A stretch of 64,000 nucleotides of DNA from Aporrectodea caliginosa (Eukaryota > Annelida > Clitellata > Crassiclitellata > Lumbricidae): assembly GCA_020284085.1 (NCBI GenBank), contig JACEVL010000410.1, positions 186,001 through 250,000 on the forward strand, read 5' to 3'. Below the pieces are notes generated by a model that was given only the letters and a program-made list of their open reading frames with translations, was not told the DNA's origin and searched no databases. A program made the position numbers and the translations under genes. This document shows, one piece after another, positions 1 to 11,148 of the stretch. Positions within the stretch are counted from its first letter, which is position 1, and each line of letters begins with the position of its first letter.

Positions 1-210
1 TGATGCGTGGTTCCCTGTTTTACATTGAATAATCTTCCGAACCCGTACCTACGTGTATTATTACGCCCTATGATGCGTGGTTCCCTGTTTTACATTGAAT
101 AATCTTCCGAACCCGTACCTACGTGTATTATTACGCCCTATGATGCGTGGTTCCCTGTTTTACATTGAATAATCTTCCGAACCCGTACCTACGTGTATTA
201 TAATGCCCTA
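1..210. repeat. 70-bp tandem repeat, three copies, cut by the window edge
   Basis: Three head-to-tail copies of a 70-bp unit starting TGATGCGTGGTTCCCTG occupy 1-70, 71-140 and 141-210. The first two are identical and the third differs near its end. A degenerate fourth start (TGATGCTGG) follows at 211. The array probably continues to the left of the window. No coding potential was seen. Confidence 0.95.
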
Positions 211-363
211 TGATGCTGGTTTCTTAGATGCTGGTTATTAAATAATTACAATTTAATTAAAACCCATAATTATACATACATACTGTATCCAACTTCGACT
301 ATAATGAATCAACATATTCACATATAATAAGACAATGCATACAATAAGGACATCGCTAAAAGG

Positions 364-431
364 GCTCATGGCTAAGCTGGTGCCTAGTGCTTAGCTTTTA
401 AGTAGCGATTTAGAAATGAGGAGATTATGAA
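364..431 (+). repeat. Non-LTR retrotransposon 3'-end fragment, family A
   Basis: This short segment matches four others in the window (near 13088, 31128, 37250 and 38957, all plus strand). They share a core of the form 'aataagctggtgc...tgctagctttNNaNtagcgctttagaa.tttggagattacg'. The pattern resembles the 3' end of a 5'-truncated CR1-like LINE. No open frame remains. The family name is an inference from the 3'-end structure. Confidence 0.55.
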
Positions 432-1977
432 CTTGACACTTGCCATCTAACATTTCGACAGCAAGTCCTATCTTTCAGTTACCTGAATTAGTGTGTTAAT
501 GGAATGTGCATTACCGGACTGTAAGTGGAAATGGAGTGAATAATCTTCCACCCGCTGTTGATATTGACCTGCTAATGAGAAACGGAGCAGTACTAAACCG
601 AAACTAAGACACAGATAGACAAAACCAATAAGACATCTGGTTTGCTGATTAATGCAAGAAAAGTAAGGCAGTGATCACGAGTTTAACAGAGATGTCAACA
701 AATACCAGCTTCCTATGGAACCTATTGAACAGATAGATCAATTCTGTCTATTATAGAGGCCTTACAAGCACACACGATAACAGCAAAAGACATATATACA
801 GGTGCACTGGGTGCATCACCAAAGCATTCAGATATGGAGATGCAGAGAAATATAAAAAAAACAAAGACACGAATACATGGGAAAATGATACAATGGATTA
901 GGATGTTGGACAATGAAACACCATATGAGAAAAGAATCCTCCCAACTGAAACAGTTGGCTACAGAAATGGCAAGAATTTCAAGACTAGAGAAATTAGAAA
1001 GATAAAATACGATAGTTCTTGCATATGCTGACAACTCTGCTGAATCAAGTTGTTCCGTTATAACTCCTATAGTTTGCTTACCTGGGAAAGAATGCCAGCT
1101 GACAAAATCCCATACAATGGACTACAGGTAAGATATAAATGGAAGAGGAACAAAAGAAGATCCTAACTATGCTCATCTGACAACACAAGCACGAGGTATA
1201 ACAATACTTTGATTAAACATGAAAGAAGCCCTAGAAAGGCCAATATCTTATAAAATGAACACTAGACAAAAAAATGGATGGAGAACATTTATTTGCATCC
1301 ATTGTTAATGATTAGCTGACATCAGGATCTGTCTGTAGTGTCAGATGAGGATCAGTGACTTATAAACAAAATATTATAATATCATGCTTCACAAATAATT
1401 ATATATTAAAGGCATTATACGTAGATGTTTAACGTACAAAACACCAAAAGTCAGTAAATTTTTAGAAAGTCACTTCAAACAATTTTCTTCTTTAAAATTT
1501 GTCACACATGACTTGTTTTGTGCAAGTCAGACAAAAATTACATCCAAGAAACTTTAAACAATTTCAAAACAAACACATTTATCATATAGTAATTTACATG
1601 GTGTGAGTGGCTTGACAGCTCTCCAGTGCAAGCCAATGACAAGAACCATAACTCTTGTCATAAACTCAAGCACATCATAAGAGCCAAGTTGAGAAAACTC
1701 ATTTCATCGTAGACAATTAATCAAAATGAAATGAAGGAATCTTGAATTGGGTTGATTTTGAGCCAGTGCTGTAGATCCGACTGAAAGACAAGAAAGAGAA
1801 GAAGTCAATCGGTCTCTTGGATGAAGTGGAACAACCTCAGTTCTTGAAAACAACAACAGAACCATGACTTTGAACTGCCCTCTAAGAACGTGAAGAACTT
1901 TATCCCACCCGTACTTTACAAACGCTCGCCCTAGATGACACCCGACTGTAACCGACTGTTTTTCCAATGATAACATT
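432..1977. other. AT-rich stretch without a recognised gene
   Basis: Only short frames occur here, none with a recognisable domain or convincing splice context. The longest, on the minus strand at 1704-1976, does not resemble a family I know. The stretch could be intronic to the gene whose exon lies at 3625-3882, because that exon is read leftwards. Confidence 0.6.
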
Positions 1978-2062
1978 CAGGGCCGCATTAAGACTTCCGG
2001 GGGTCCTAAGCCAAGAACCGGGTTAAGACATCCGGGGGTCCTAACCCCTAACCCCACAGCAA
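1978..2062 (+). mobile_element. Isolated hAT-type end with a short GT-rich direct repeat
   Basis: The segment begins CAGGGCCGCATTAAG, which is the terminal inverted repeat of the complete hAT MITE at 60677-61069. It is followed by two copies of 'TTAAGACxTCCGGGGGTCCTAA'-like sequence. I found no matching right end nearby, so this looks like a truncated or internally deleted element. Confidence 0.55.
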
Positions 2063-2524
2063 AGCCATATACCAAAGTACGGATATCTGAACACAAAGTT
2101 CTAAACATACCTGTACATGATAAGCTATGATTTTTCTAATTAAATATAGGTCTGTACAGATTGTGTATGTGAGTCTGTGACCAGGGTCAGTATTCAGTAA
2201 GTAAGTAGTAACTAAAACTTACAGGCACTGAAAAACGTTTCTGGGTAAAACGCTAACTTGTTTAAAATTATGCAAAATTTAGGAATTTGCCGCAACAATT
2301 TGATTTAATTTATCCGAATTTTGGGGCACTCAAAACCTTGTGGAACTTGTTGGCCCTAAGCCATGGCTTAGTCAGCTTATGCCTTAGTCTGGCACTGATA
2401 GCATTTAACTCTTTTCTCTATTGTAACTGTGTAGCGATTAAATCTTATCAAATGCCATGTTTAACTAATCAATTAATATAATACTAGTATAAGCTAGTCA
2501 ATTACAGTGGCGATATATAAAAGA

Positions 2525-3391
2525 TGTAGTGGCGATACATAAATATAATATTAGACTAGGTAAGAGGCTTTTAAACGTAATTTAAATGTCACGTGATGTG
2601 CTATGTTGCTAAGCGACCAATGACGCTAGGTAGATAGAAACACAGGGACGGTTAAAGACCGGTAATGACAGTTGAGACGTTGTAAGTTCAAGAGAAGAGA
2701 GTGGTGAAAAGAATTGCCGAGAAAGGAAGGAAACAGCAGCATCGTTTGAGTTGCGGAGATATACGTGGATCGACTTTATTAGGAGCGATCACGGTGAATC
2801 CAGGATTTAAAGTGTTTCGATCGAAGTGAAGTTCGAGCGAACTTTAATCTTGCGAGCGTCGGTGGTAGTGAAGTGTTGCCACGACATTATTCGATGAAGT
2901 AAGACAGCGAGATTTGAAGTCAATCGTTCCTGCGTAAGTTAGGAAAGACTGTCATTCTGCTGTAGTTACTGTTGAGAGAAAGTGGATGTGTAACGGAGTA
3001 AAACAGTGTGATTGCTAAGTCATTCGTTCCGGCGTAAGCTTGGAAAGACTAACATTCAACTGGAATTACTGTTGCGAGGTTGTTTTGGGAGCGATCGTCA
3101 TTCGGAGCCAACTGCGAGCCAATTAGACGGTTAGTTGTGAGGAATTTAAAGCGTGAGACTATCTTCCTACGTGTGGATTCAGATATTTCCACACTACCTT
3201 GACTTTCAAAGACGGAGAAGTGATGTACGTATTCGAGACCAGCGATTGAACCTCAAGTATCTACGACTACGTGAGACCAATCCAAGAATTCTTCTACGAT
3301 AACTTCGACATGGGATCCACGTGCACCGTAATGGGGAATCAGATAAGCCTCATAATAATCTATTTATTTGTAGATTAAATACGCCACTATA
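2525..3391 (+). mobile_element. Candidate solo LTR
   Basis: The segment begins TGTAGTGGCGATA and ends near TACGCCACTATA, so its ends form an imperfect inverted repeat of about 10 bases, as retroviral-type LTRs do. It is richer in G and C than its flanks, and part of it is internally duplicated: a ~60-bp piece with 'TTCxTGCGTAAGxTxGGAAAGAC' occurs near 2926 and 3022. No gag-pol frames lie beside it, which fits a solo LTR. A clean target duplication was not identified. It could instead be an untranslated exon or another repeat. Confidence 0.35.
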
Positions 3392-3624
3392 GGTAGATAG
3401 GATTTGCTGTAATTGTTGTACAGAATTGACTTATGTTTTCAATATTATTTTAATCTATTTACTACCATGTGTCCAGGGTCAATATTTTCAACAACACTTA
3501 TCGTACGTAAGGCCTTCTCAGCCAAGTTCGACTAAGCTTAAAAGCTATATATTAATTATAGGCTACAAACTGGATGCAGTCAGTCAACCTATCAGAAAAT
3601 AAAACGAATATATATAAAACATAC

Positions 3625-3882
3625 CTTTGGCAAATATGACAGCCTGTCACTGTGTGGCCATTCAGAATATTCCGGCTCGGTAAGAGCTGCTTCGGACAGT
3701 GAAACGAGAGGACTGATCTTGGACCGGTGACCGTGTGCATGTGACTCGATGGGTTTCAGCATGTTGCTGACAGCACGCAGTCCACTGAGGAGGTGGCGAG
3801 GCAGACTTGGATCGGCCATCATGTCCGTAAGAATTCCATCAGCCTCACGGAGCAAACCGGAATCAATGCTCACAGTGGCCGT
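3625..3882 (-). CDS. Internal exon of a PDE3-like cyclic nucleotide phosphodiesterase (partial gene)
   Basis: The exon is 258 bp, exactly 86 codons, and starts and ends in phase 0. On the minus strand it follows an acceptor (TTTGTGTTTCAG then ACGGCC) and ends in a strong donor (CCAAAG then GTATGT). The peptide runs TATVSIDSGLLREADGILTD, then MMADPSLPRHLLSGLRAVSN, then MLKP, and later SKISPLVSL. This pattern (leucine-rich helix, 'DPSLP', 'SGLRxVSN', then 'K-I-x-P-L') matches what I know of the regulatory segment between the N-terminal membrane region and the catalytic domain of PDE3A/3B, which hydrolyse cAMP and cGMP. No catalytic HD-domain exon was recognised in the window. The neighbouring exons would lie left of 1 (downstream) and to the right (upstream), so the LTR and LINE pieces around it would be intronic. 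The family call rests on pattern memory, not a search. Confidence 0.6.
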
Positions 3883-4182
3883 CTGAAACACAAACCACTG
3901 TAATAACTACCAGGTCATGTAATGAAACATAATGGGACATCTCTCTGCAGCAGAGCCACTTTCACATCACCACTGAAAACAGCCTTAAAACTTATGTCTG
4001 ACTGGAACACGCAATCTCATCAGCATGTAGCCTGATGAACACAAATCTCACTCACCACATGACCTTGTGGTCACTAATAAACAAAATTCATAAATGCAGA
4101 AAGTCAAAGCAACACAACTGAAGTTGTATGGCAGAAATTCATGACATATACAGTCGTGAACTCAACACAGTGCTTCAGTGTA

Positions 4183-4255
4183 TACGACGTTAAAGCCATT
4201 ACAAATGTACGATGTTAAAGCCATTACAAATGTACGATGTTAAAGCCATTACGAA
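4183..4255. repeat. 25-bp tandem repeat, three copies
   Basis: A unit of the form 'tacgatgttaaagccattac' plus 'aaatg' is repeated three times head to tail with one or two substitutions. It is non-coding and lies in the presumed intron right of the PDE3-like exon. Confidence 0.9.
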
Positions 4256-4382
4256 CAAAAAGCTATTCAATAAGTGAACAGTATCATATTGTACTGGAGC
4301 TAATAATTTATAAAGCACCTCTCGCAGAATTACTATTCAGAGGAGTTCTCAGCACGGAAGCCCCAGGGGAAAAGAAACACCT

Positions 4383-4930
4383 TTAAAGAGCGAGAAACTG
4401 ACGAGGAAAACCAGTAATTAGTTTAGCCCTAAGTGAGGGGAAGGTCATTCCAAATGGAGGGACCCAAAACAGCAAATGCCCAGTGTTGGGCCAGAGCAGT
4501 CCTAGTCCTAGAAACAAAGAGATCTGGCCGATCTGAAGAGCGCAAAGAGCACTAGATGAGGATGCAGATAACGGCAATCGCAGTCTGAGAAGTAATTCGG
4601 GGCACTGCCTATTGGGATTTGGCGACCAGAAAGAGGATCTTTTACTGCAAATGCACAGCAATAGGGAGCTAATGCTCAGATAACTATGAGTCGCCACAGG
4701 CAAGTTCCAGCAGACATGTAGAGCCGAACCAATGGATTCCTATCCAGAGCTGTTCATCCATGACCAGAGTTCCTGGACTAAGTAACATTGAAGAGGAGGA
4801 ACAACAGATGACAAGGCTTGCACTGCACAAACCCCAACACCAAGCAATCCTTTACAGATGGTAGAATACTCTGCGTCTGGACATAACTTTGCCACCATGC
4901 TGTGGAAGATGATATTCTGCACAGCCACTA
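4383..4930 (-). pseudogene. Decayed CR1/L2-like LINE, reverse-transcriptase C-terminal remnant
   Basis: Reading leftwards on the minus strand, one frame gives RSSDRPDLFVSRTRTALAQH, then WAFAVLGPSIWNDLPL. This is the conserved tail of CR1/L2-type reverse transcriptases (basic stretch, then G-P-S-x-W-N-x-L-P). The frame then breaks; the shifted frame holds the rest (TGFPRQFLAL). The further upstream part, to about 4930, keeps length but no clean frame. The copy is 5'-truncated and inactive. Confidence 0.65.
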
Positions 4931-5739
4931 ATTGCTCCTAGAGCATAACTATACAGTAGAATGGTCAACACTAATCCAAGGACTCTTTTGTCCTTTACTC
5001 TCCAGCCAGTAACCTGAAACTCTTCACCTGGACGAGTTCACAGTGGTGTCACCCCCAACAACAAACATCCGAACACCTTCCAAAACACCCAGAAACACAG
5101 ATGAAAGAGATAAATAACTTCAAGAATCCAAACTACGCCACAATAGACGTCTGAACGAAATGAAAATGTCCAGCAAAGTCGGCAAGTGACCAATTGATCA
5201 AAAATGACATGCCATAAAAACCTACAGTCATCTTGGCCACACCATGTTCACAACTTCTGTAATACATAAAAGGCACCATAGTTCTTGATAATCTTTCTAA
5301 ATGAGTGGACTGTTCATCAATGCAAGTAAACAATGAATAAGTAAACAAAACAATCAAGAACCTGTATTAGCAACTGCCCAAGTCCTGCTGAGGTACATCA
5401 TTCATACTTATTCATTTTTTACAGACATATTTTGCATATCAACTTAAAATGATCAGCCACACGACTCAGAGAAACGAAATCACATTTTATATCACAAAAA
5501 CTTGAATCTGCTTTCTATCTGAATCACGAAATCCAATTGTTTAATACACAAACAAGAACAACTAAAAATATTACCAGAAGTACAATGTATCATTATTTAA
5601 ACTAAGTTTCATTATATACAACTAATACAAGTGTTCTTGCTACAAAACGTTTACAACTGTGGCACATTCAGTGTAATTTGTGCTACTCATTAACCACTTT
5701 TTGTTAATGTAAAAGTGCTATTGTGCATTTTAAGTAATT
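4931..5739. other. AT-rich stretch, no gene recognised
   Basis: A minus-strand frame at 5133-5357 is open for 74 codons but shows no recognisable motif or splice context. No repeat ends were identified. The stretch is likely intronic or intergenic. Confidence 0.5.
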
Positions 5740-6497
5740 AGGCCCTCCAGAAATTCGCGATTCTGCGCCGCGCAATTTTCGCGCAAAATTCCAGCTCTCG
5801 CGCAACGGCGCAAAAATTAGCAATGTACGCAATTTTCGCGCAAAATACCATAATAGATCGCTGTTTTCTGCACTTGATTCGTAATTTGTGTTCGTAATTC
5901 GCGCAATTGGACTTTAAATTACTAAAAATCCACTGCGATGCGTAGTAAATTCAACATAGCAACCATAGCGTCGATCTAAATATAGATATCGATGGTCGAG
6001 CGACAATTGAAAAAACCACGGAATGGGACTATAGTATTGAAGTTATAGAGGAATTAGTAGTTAAGGAATATGTTTCTGTTTTTAATGCAAAGACTCTTAG
6101 TCTAAAAAATTCTAAAACTTGACTGCGACAAAATTCGTTAGACAGCGTGTGCCAAAAACAGTCACGCAACAGCGTGCGTGACCCTTCGCATAGTGCCAAT
6201 GTGTCGGCTCGTTATCGAGCACATGAATTCATAGACGTTACATACGAAGATGAAGGGCAACCATCCTGGTGACTGACTATACAAGAAACTCGTCAGTCAG
6301 TGTAAAAATTCTGCAATCAATAATTTTTAGGAAGCCAAACTATACACTAAATAACGAAATCACTGTTAAATACTTTGGCACACTGATTCATGCAAAAAAT
6401 AACGTACTTATACCACTTTTTACTTTGCGCAAAATGCGCGCACTCATTAACGTTTTTGCCGCGCAATTTTTTCAAAGCGCAAATTTCTGTGGGGCCT
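5740..6497. mobile_element. hAT-like non-autonomous DNA transposon, 758 bp
   Basis: The left end reads AGGCCCTCCAGAAATTCGCG. The right end is its approximate inverse (reverse strand AGGCCCCACAGAAATTTGCG). Both subterminal regions carry clusters of GCGCAATTTT/GCGCAAAA words. The flanks AAGTAATT on the left and AAGTAATA on the right form an 8-bp target duplication with one mismatch, which suits hAT elements; a perfect 6-bp AGTAAT reading is also possible. No intact transposase is present. A short degenerate frame occurs around 6120-6280 but I could not identify it. Confidence 0.65.
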
Positions 6498-7619
6498 AAG
6501 TAATACTTCTGCAAAGAAAGCACTTTGGTGTTCTCCAAAACCATTAATAATATGTGTGAATCTGCTTCTTAAAAATATAAACACATGTGCAACAACATTA
6601 AGTGTAGTAACATTAAAGATGCATGAGAATATCTTATGGACAAAAATGACCTTCTCCATCTCAAACTGTGTCTCAGCAGATAAACTATGACGGCCATATT
6701 TAATGACACACTCGTGTTCAACAACAGCGAATCTCTGAAGTGCCACAGGTGTTCCTGTGCAAATGAAAATATTAAAGTTTAAGATACATTAGGCACCTGA
6801 CTAATCCATGACATGCCATAATGTCCTTCGTGACCAGATACAGAGACAGACAGTCAGTGCCATTAAAGAACGCAGCCAAAGTGACAAGATGCCGGATGCT
6901 CTTGTCAACACACGTAGCCCGATGGACATTTACTAAAACCTGGTCCGTGTGAATATTATCTCTGTATAGCACTAACGGAAAATGTAAATGCAATATAATG
7001 AGCAAGATGGACTCATTTAAATTGGAGAAACTCTCAGTCCAACCTGTCACAGACGTCTTTTCACTTATTTGTTTGTACTTAGGCTTAGAAATGCAGGACT
7101 TACTTCCAATTACTCTTAAACGTTTGACAAGCATGTCATTGCTAGTTGGTTGGGAGTAAATAGCTGCTCTTCTGTCTGCTAATACCTTCTCAGTTGCCAG
7201 TTTGAACTCCTAGGTGGTTGGTCTGAGAAGGTTGGTTTATGTTACTGTAGTTTACTAGTTACAGGATTTTTTTACATCTACGGATTTTCACATGATTTTG
7301 CATAATTCAAGGGACAACTGAGCTTTGTGTTGTACTGTTTAGTAAAAGTGTCCTGTGGTCTGCTGTATTTTTGCCAGTAAATGCATAGTAAGACAGGTGA
7401 CTTATTTACATCACCAATCAAAAGACAGCTAGGTTAGCTGACACACGTATTTTACGTCACTAAGTTCGGCTATGCAATCAAATGCAACCATAACAAGTTT
7501 AAATAAATTGGAAGTTAGGCCATAGAAATATTGCCTTTAATTCAATCTTCACCCTACCCCAAAAAGCCAAATATCCAGCACTTCCTAAATGGATGTAGCC
7601 AGATGAAGAAATATCAAGA
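6498..7619. other. No recognised gene
   Basis: Minus-strand frames at 6447-6746 and 6772-7134 are open for 99 and 120 codons, but they show no domain I recognise and no persuasive splice sites. The first overlaps the end of the hAT-like element. I treat both as chance frames. Confidence 0.5.
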
Positions 7620-7700
7620 TACTTTTGAGCGCCTCTGTCCTCTGATTGGTGTGCACTGCGAGAGGCGCTATATAAATTGATAGATACAATACTTGTAATA
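7620..7700 (+). repeat. LINE/SINE-type 3'-end motif with GCGCTATATAAA
   Basis: The segment 'gagcgcctctgt...gaggcgctatataaattgatagata' has the form of several short 3' ends in the window (also near 8965, 15740 and 51812), each ending in a GCGCTATATAAA word followed by a short tandem repeat. I take it as the 3' stub of a 5'-truncated retrotransposon. Confidence 0.5.
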
Positions 7701-7825
7701 CTTGTTAAACTGAGCCTGTAAGTGTTAATTTTCAGAATCAGTGACAAGACAGAAAAAAGACAAACCATTCATAAAGGTATTTGTACTGGCCCAAAATTTA
7801 GTACCCACGGATTACAGGGTCAAAT

Positions 7826-8360
7826 TTGAACGATGTGGGATGTGGTCAGAGTCATAGCCCCTGCCCGGATCCTCTATGCCTCCCCTGCCTGGTGGGGATT
7901 CATTACCCAAGGAGACCACGACAGCCGACAGGGGTTGGGGGCCGTCTTGCGGTGTCTCCCAGAATTATCTCCCAGAAGACACACCACCTATTGAATAACT
8001 ATGCCGCACGGCCGACACCCGCCTTTTTCAGCTGCCCTGAGGGACCGAGGTCTCGTCGTGCATGAATTGCTATCGTCCACCAAACGTACATAACATTCCC
8101 TACAACCACGGGCTAATGTAGTAATGACCGAGTAATTCCACCTGCTGACAGCCTGGCTAGAAAAATGTTCATCATTAGGATGTTATTTGAGTCTAAATAA
8201 TAAATATTACTTATCATATAGATTAGACTTGGACATATAAATGGAATGGAATATAATAACAGTTACACAAGACTGTATAATATACGTTGTCTAACTTCTG
8301 TACACCAGAATGTGGTACGCATTTGGTTCTAATAAAGCATATTCTAATCTATTTTATTCT
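7826..8360 (+). pseudogene. CR1-like LINE fragment, same family as 58690-59715
   Basis: The 5' part encodes VIAPARILYASPAWWGFITQ, the counterpart of TVARLLYAAPAWWGF in the longer copy at 59 kb. Frameshifts and a stop then break the frame. The later frame contains PADSLARKMFIIRMLF and ends. The 3' untranslated part shares 'tgtacaccagaatg.gg' and 'ggttc.aataaag' with the 59-kb copy. It is 5'-truncated and non-functional. Confidence 0.75.
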
Positions 8361-8723
8361 ATACTAATATGTCTTAATGTTAATAAGAATGTCATTTGGT
8401 TCCATATGTACAGTTGAAAACTGATCATTACCATACTGAAGCAACTTATTATGTAAATACTTAAAGCACAATGCAACAGTGATTGCCACATAAAAGAGTC
8501 ATTAAATTAATAAGCACTAAGAACTTGATATTGATGGTGCTTTGGGGGTGGAGAGTCAGAATGCAAGCTAAAAAATATGAAATATAATAGATAAAATAAT
8601 ACTGAAAATGTGGCAAATATGGTTCTGTTGCATTGCATTTCATCACAGGCATCAGTCATATCTGACATGTAATCAGTCACACAAGTTCTTCACTTTAGTA
8701 CTGAAGTGCAGGTTTTCACTGTT

Positions 8724-8845
8724 AATACAATACAATACAATACAACTGTAATTTGATAGTGCCTTCCTTACAAAGTTCAAAAGTGCACACTGAAGCTGGG
8801 CAACCATTAAGAGCCGTAAGTAGACTCGAAGCGGTAAGTCAATCA
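8724..8845 (-). mobile_element. 3' end of an L2/CR1-like LINE, family of 44985-45650
   Basis: The stretch starts with (AATAC)n and continues 'aactgtaatttgatagtgcc..ccttacaaagttc', nearly identical to the left end of the element at 44985. On the minus strand this is a LINE 3' terminus with a (GTATT)n tail. Only the last ~120 bp of the element remain. Confidence 0.75.
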
Positions 8846-8959
8846 ATCAATCAAGTTTTATGTTACATACATCAACACTAAAGATGTATTTAATACACAT
8901 AAATTTACAAATTATAATGCTTGCAAAACACTTGAACATTTGTTAAAATCTTACTCAGT

Positions 8960-9030
8960 ATAATGGAGCGCTTCTGTGAGACTCTTAAGTGGCGCTATAT
9001 AAATGTCTTGTTACATTACATTACATATTG
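8960..9030 (+). repeat. LINE/SINE 3'-end stub with (TTACA)n tail
   Basis: The sequence 'gagcgcttctgtgagactc..aagtggcgctatataaatg' is followed by 'ttacattacattacat'. A GCGCTATATAAA word plus a short tandem tail is the pattern seen at other repeat ends in this window. Confidence 0.55.
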
Positions 9031-11148
9031 TTATATATAGTGGCCTTCTTTGCTGGAAGTGGTACACTGAAGATGTGATTAAGTGGACTGAAATGACCCA
9101 ACAGGTGAAACACTTGTTCGTAAATGTAATAAGAAATTATATCAATTAAAAAGCAATACCCTTATTTCAATCATCACGAGATTTAGGAAAAGAGAATGGG
9201 TTCTTTTATAGCTCATGGTAAAATTAAATTACCAGGGCTATAGGCGCTCATGCTCGGGTCTTGGAACTTGGGTCCATTGTAGAATTACTCTTTAATTAAT
9301 CACAAAAAATGAACGAAGAGTCCAATTTGGATTCACTTTTTGTTCTGTTTGACTCAACAAGAACTACATCTGGGAGAAATATTGACACTAAATTCAGGGT
9401 CATTCAAGGTCATTTCAAGGTCATTAATGTGAAACCTAGCAAAAGTCAGAGAAAAATGGCCAGATCGCCAATATTTGGCCAATATTTGTTTAAATCGGCA
9501 AATGCTTTCTTGTGTTGATGAAATGCCGTTATTTTTAGTAATATAGTAATATACCTATCCACTCTACCGAAACTGCGTTTATGCTGACATTAGTTTAGCA
9601 AAGAAATAGTGAACTTTATAAGGAAGAATGAATAAATATGGGTAGATAGACAGTGAGCAGTTGATGAATGCATTAAAGAGTGGGAAAGTGTGTACACTGT
9701 ACAGTTGGTGTAAATACGAGATTTTTTCTTACCACGCTTTTAATGAATACATGGAAGCACCCTCAGCCAAAAAAGGTTTCTGTTTACACTATAGTATGTA
9801 GAAACTTTCGATTTACCCATAACTCAACAATGACAGTTCTACATGAATTATTACGCTAAAATATAATGAAAAGTCACAAAAACATAGACATATATCTTTT
9901 GTCAGAGTTAATGATAGTGCACTCTCATCTTAGAATACACCGAGTAACCTTTGTAATGACAGCAACCATGTGGAATGGTGCCATCCACTGGTAAACTCTC
10001 CGAAGGCCATCAATTATTTGCTTCACTGGAGTTTCCACTAAAGCCCATAAGAATGCTCGAAACATGAAGTAAACTCATCTTGGAGCACAATGTCATCAAG
10101 TAAATACCAAACACAAAATGATGACTTCCCACACATTTACTAAGACTGCCAATTTGGCTGGATACAGGAAGTTATTTTCCTGGATACAGGAAGTTATTTT
10201 CCTGACCTGTCAGGATTTCTGCGGCAATCATTATCATCCGTTTCCACTAGTCATTATCATTATGCATCTCCTTCCTGTCTAAAGATCAAGATCTTACTTA
10301 TAGAAATGACCAAACACCACAACCTATCAGAGATAAAGCTCCACACAGGATGTTAAATGGAAAACATAGCTTCAAAGAATTTAAGTGAAACTTCTCAAGC
10401 CTGTTTAGGTAGAAGCATTGTCTGACTGCAGAATCCTATGCTTAGAGATAAAAGTGGTATTCTTTAATTATCAAAATTATTGAACGCACTCAATTCTACA
10501 GTATAATTTCAACTGATTTTCTTGCTCGTGAGTAAAAATTAACTGATATGTAGCATGCCCAAGTGGTTAATTAACTCGTGTAATTGAACCGATATGCAAT
10601 AATCAAGAACTCTTAACATTTAATGTAGCATGTCTTACTACCATTCTATGAATTATAATAAGATAGCATTGTGTGATAAATGGGCATCATTACACTGATC
10701 AGGTATATAAGCTTAAAATAGGTAAGACCAACATGCTAATTTATACAGCCAAGAGTAATTTCAACCTATTTTAACAAAATAACTTTTCTAGAATTTCAGT
10801 TTCACATATTGTGGTCTTAGAATTTGTTAATTTGAAAATCTATAAATATTTGTGATTAATAAGTTGGTTCAAAGTTGTACGGTTTATCAAGTGTAAGGCA
10901 GTGATTTCTTGGCAAAGTCTTTTGAGCTAAAAGCTGTCAAAAATCTTAATACTATGGATTCGTTACCGTAAATTGATGCATTGCTTGAACCTCATTTTGT
11001 CTTATCATTCAGAAATGACAGTCAAGAGGCAATATATGACAATTTGCAGTCACTACAGACATGGTTACAGGGTTGACTTGCAGGACTGAAGAAAATTATT
11101 CTAGGGTCAGTGAATTAATTCCATGTTCATGTCCTCTTGTCCTGCAGG
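9031..11148. other. About 2.1 kb without a recognised gene
   Basis: The stretch is AT-rich with stops in all frames. The only structure noticed is a tandem duplication of ~23 bp ('ggatacaggaagttattttc') at about 10157-10203, which doubles an ETS-like ACAGGAAGT word. Confidence 0.6.

Noticed and set aside
1..210. CRISPR-like array
   Set aside because: The 70-bp copies are contiguous tandem repeats without unique spacers, and the DNA is animal.
6447..7134. Two minus-strand frames of 99 and 120 codons as exons of the PDE3-like gene
   Set aside because: No similarity to any PDE3 segment I know and no matching splice sites; one overlaps a transposon end.
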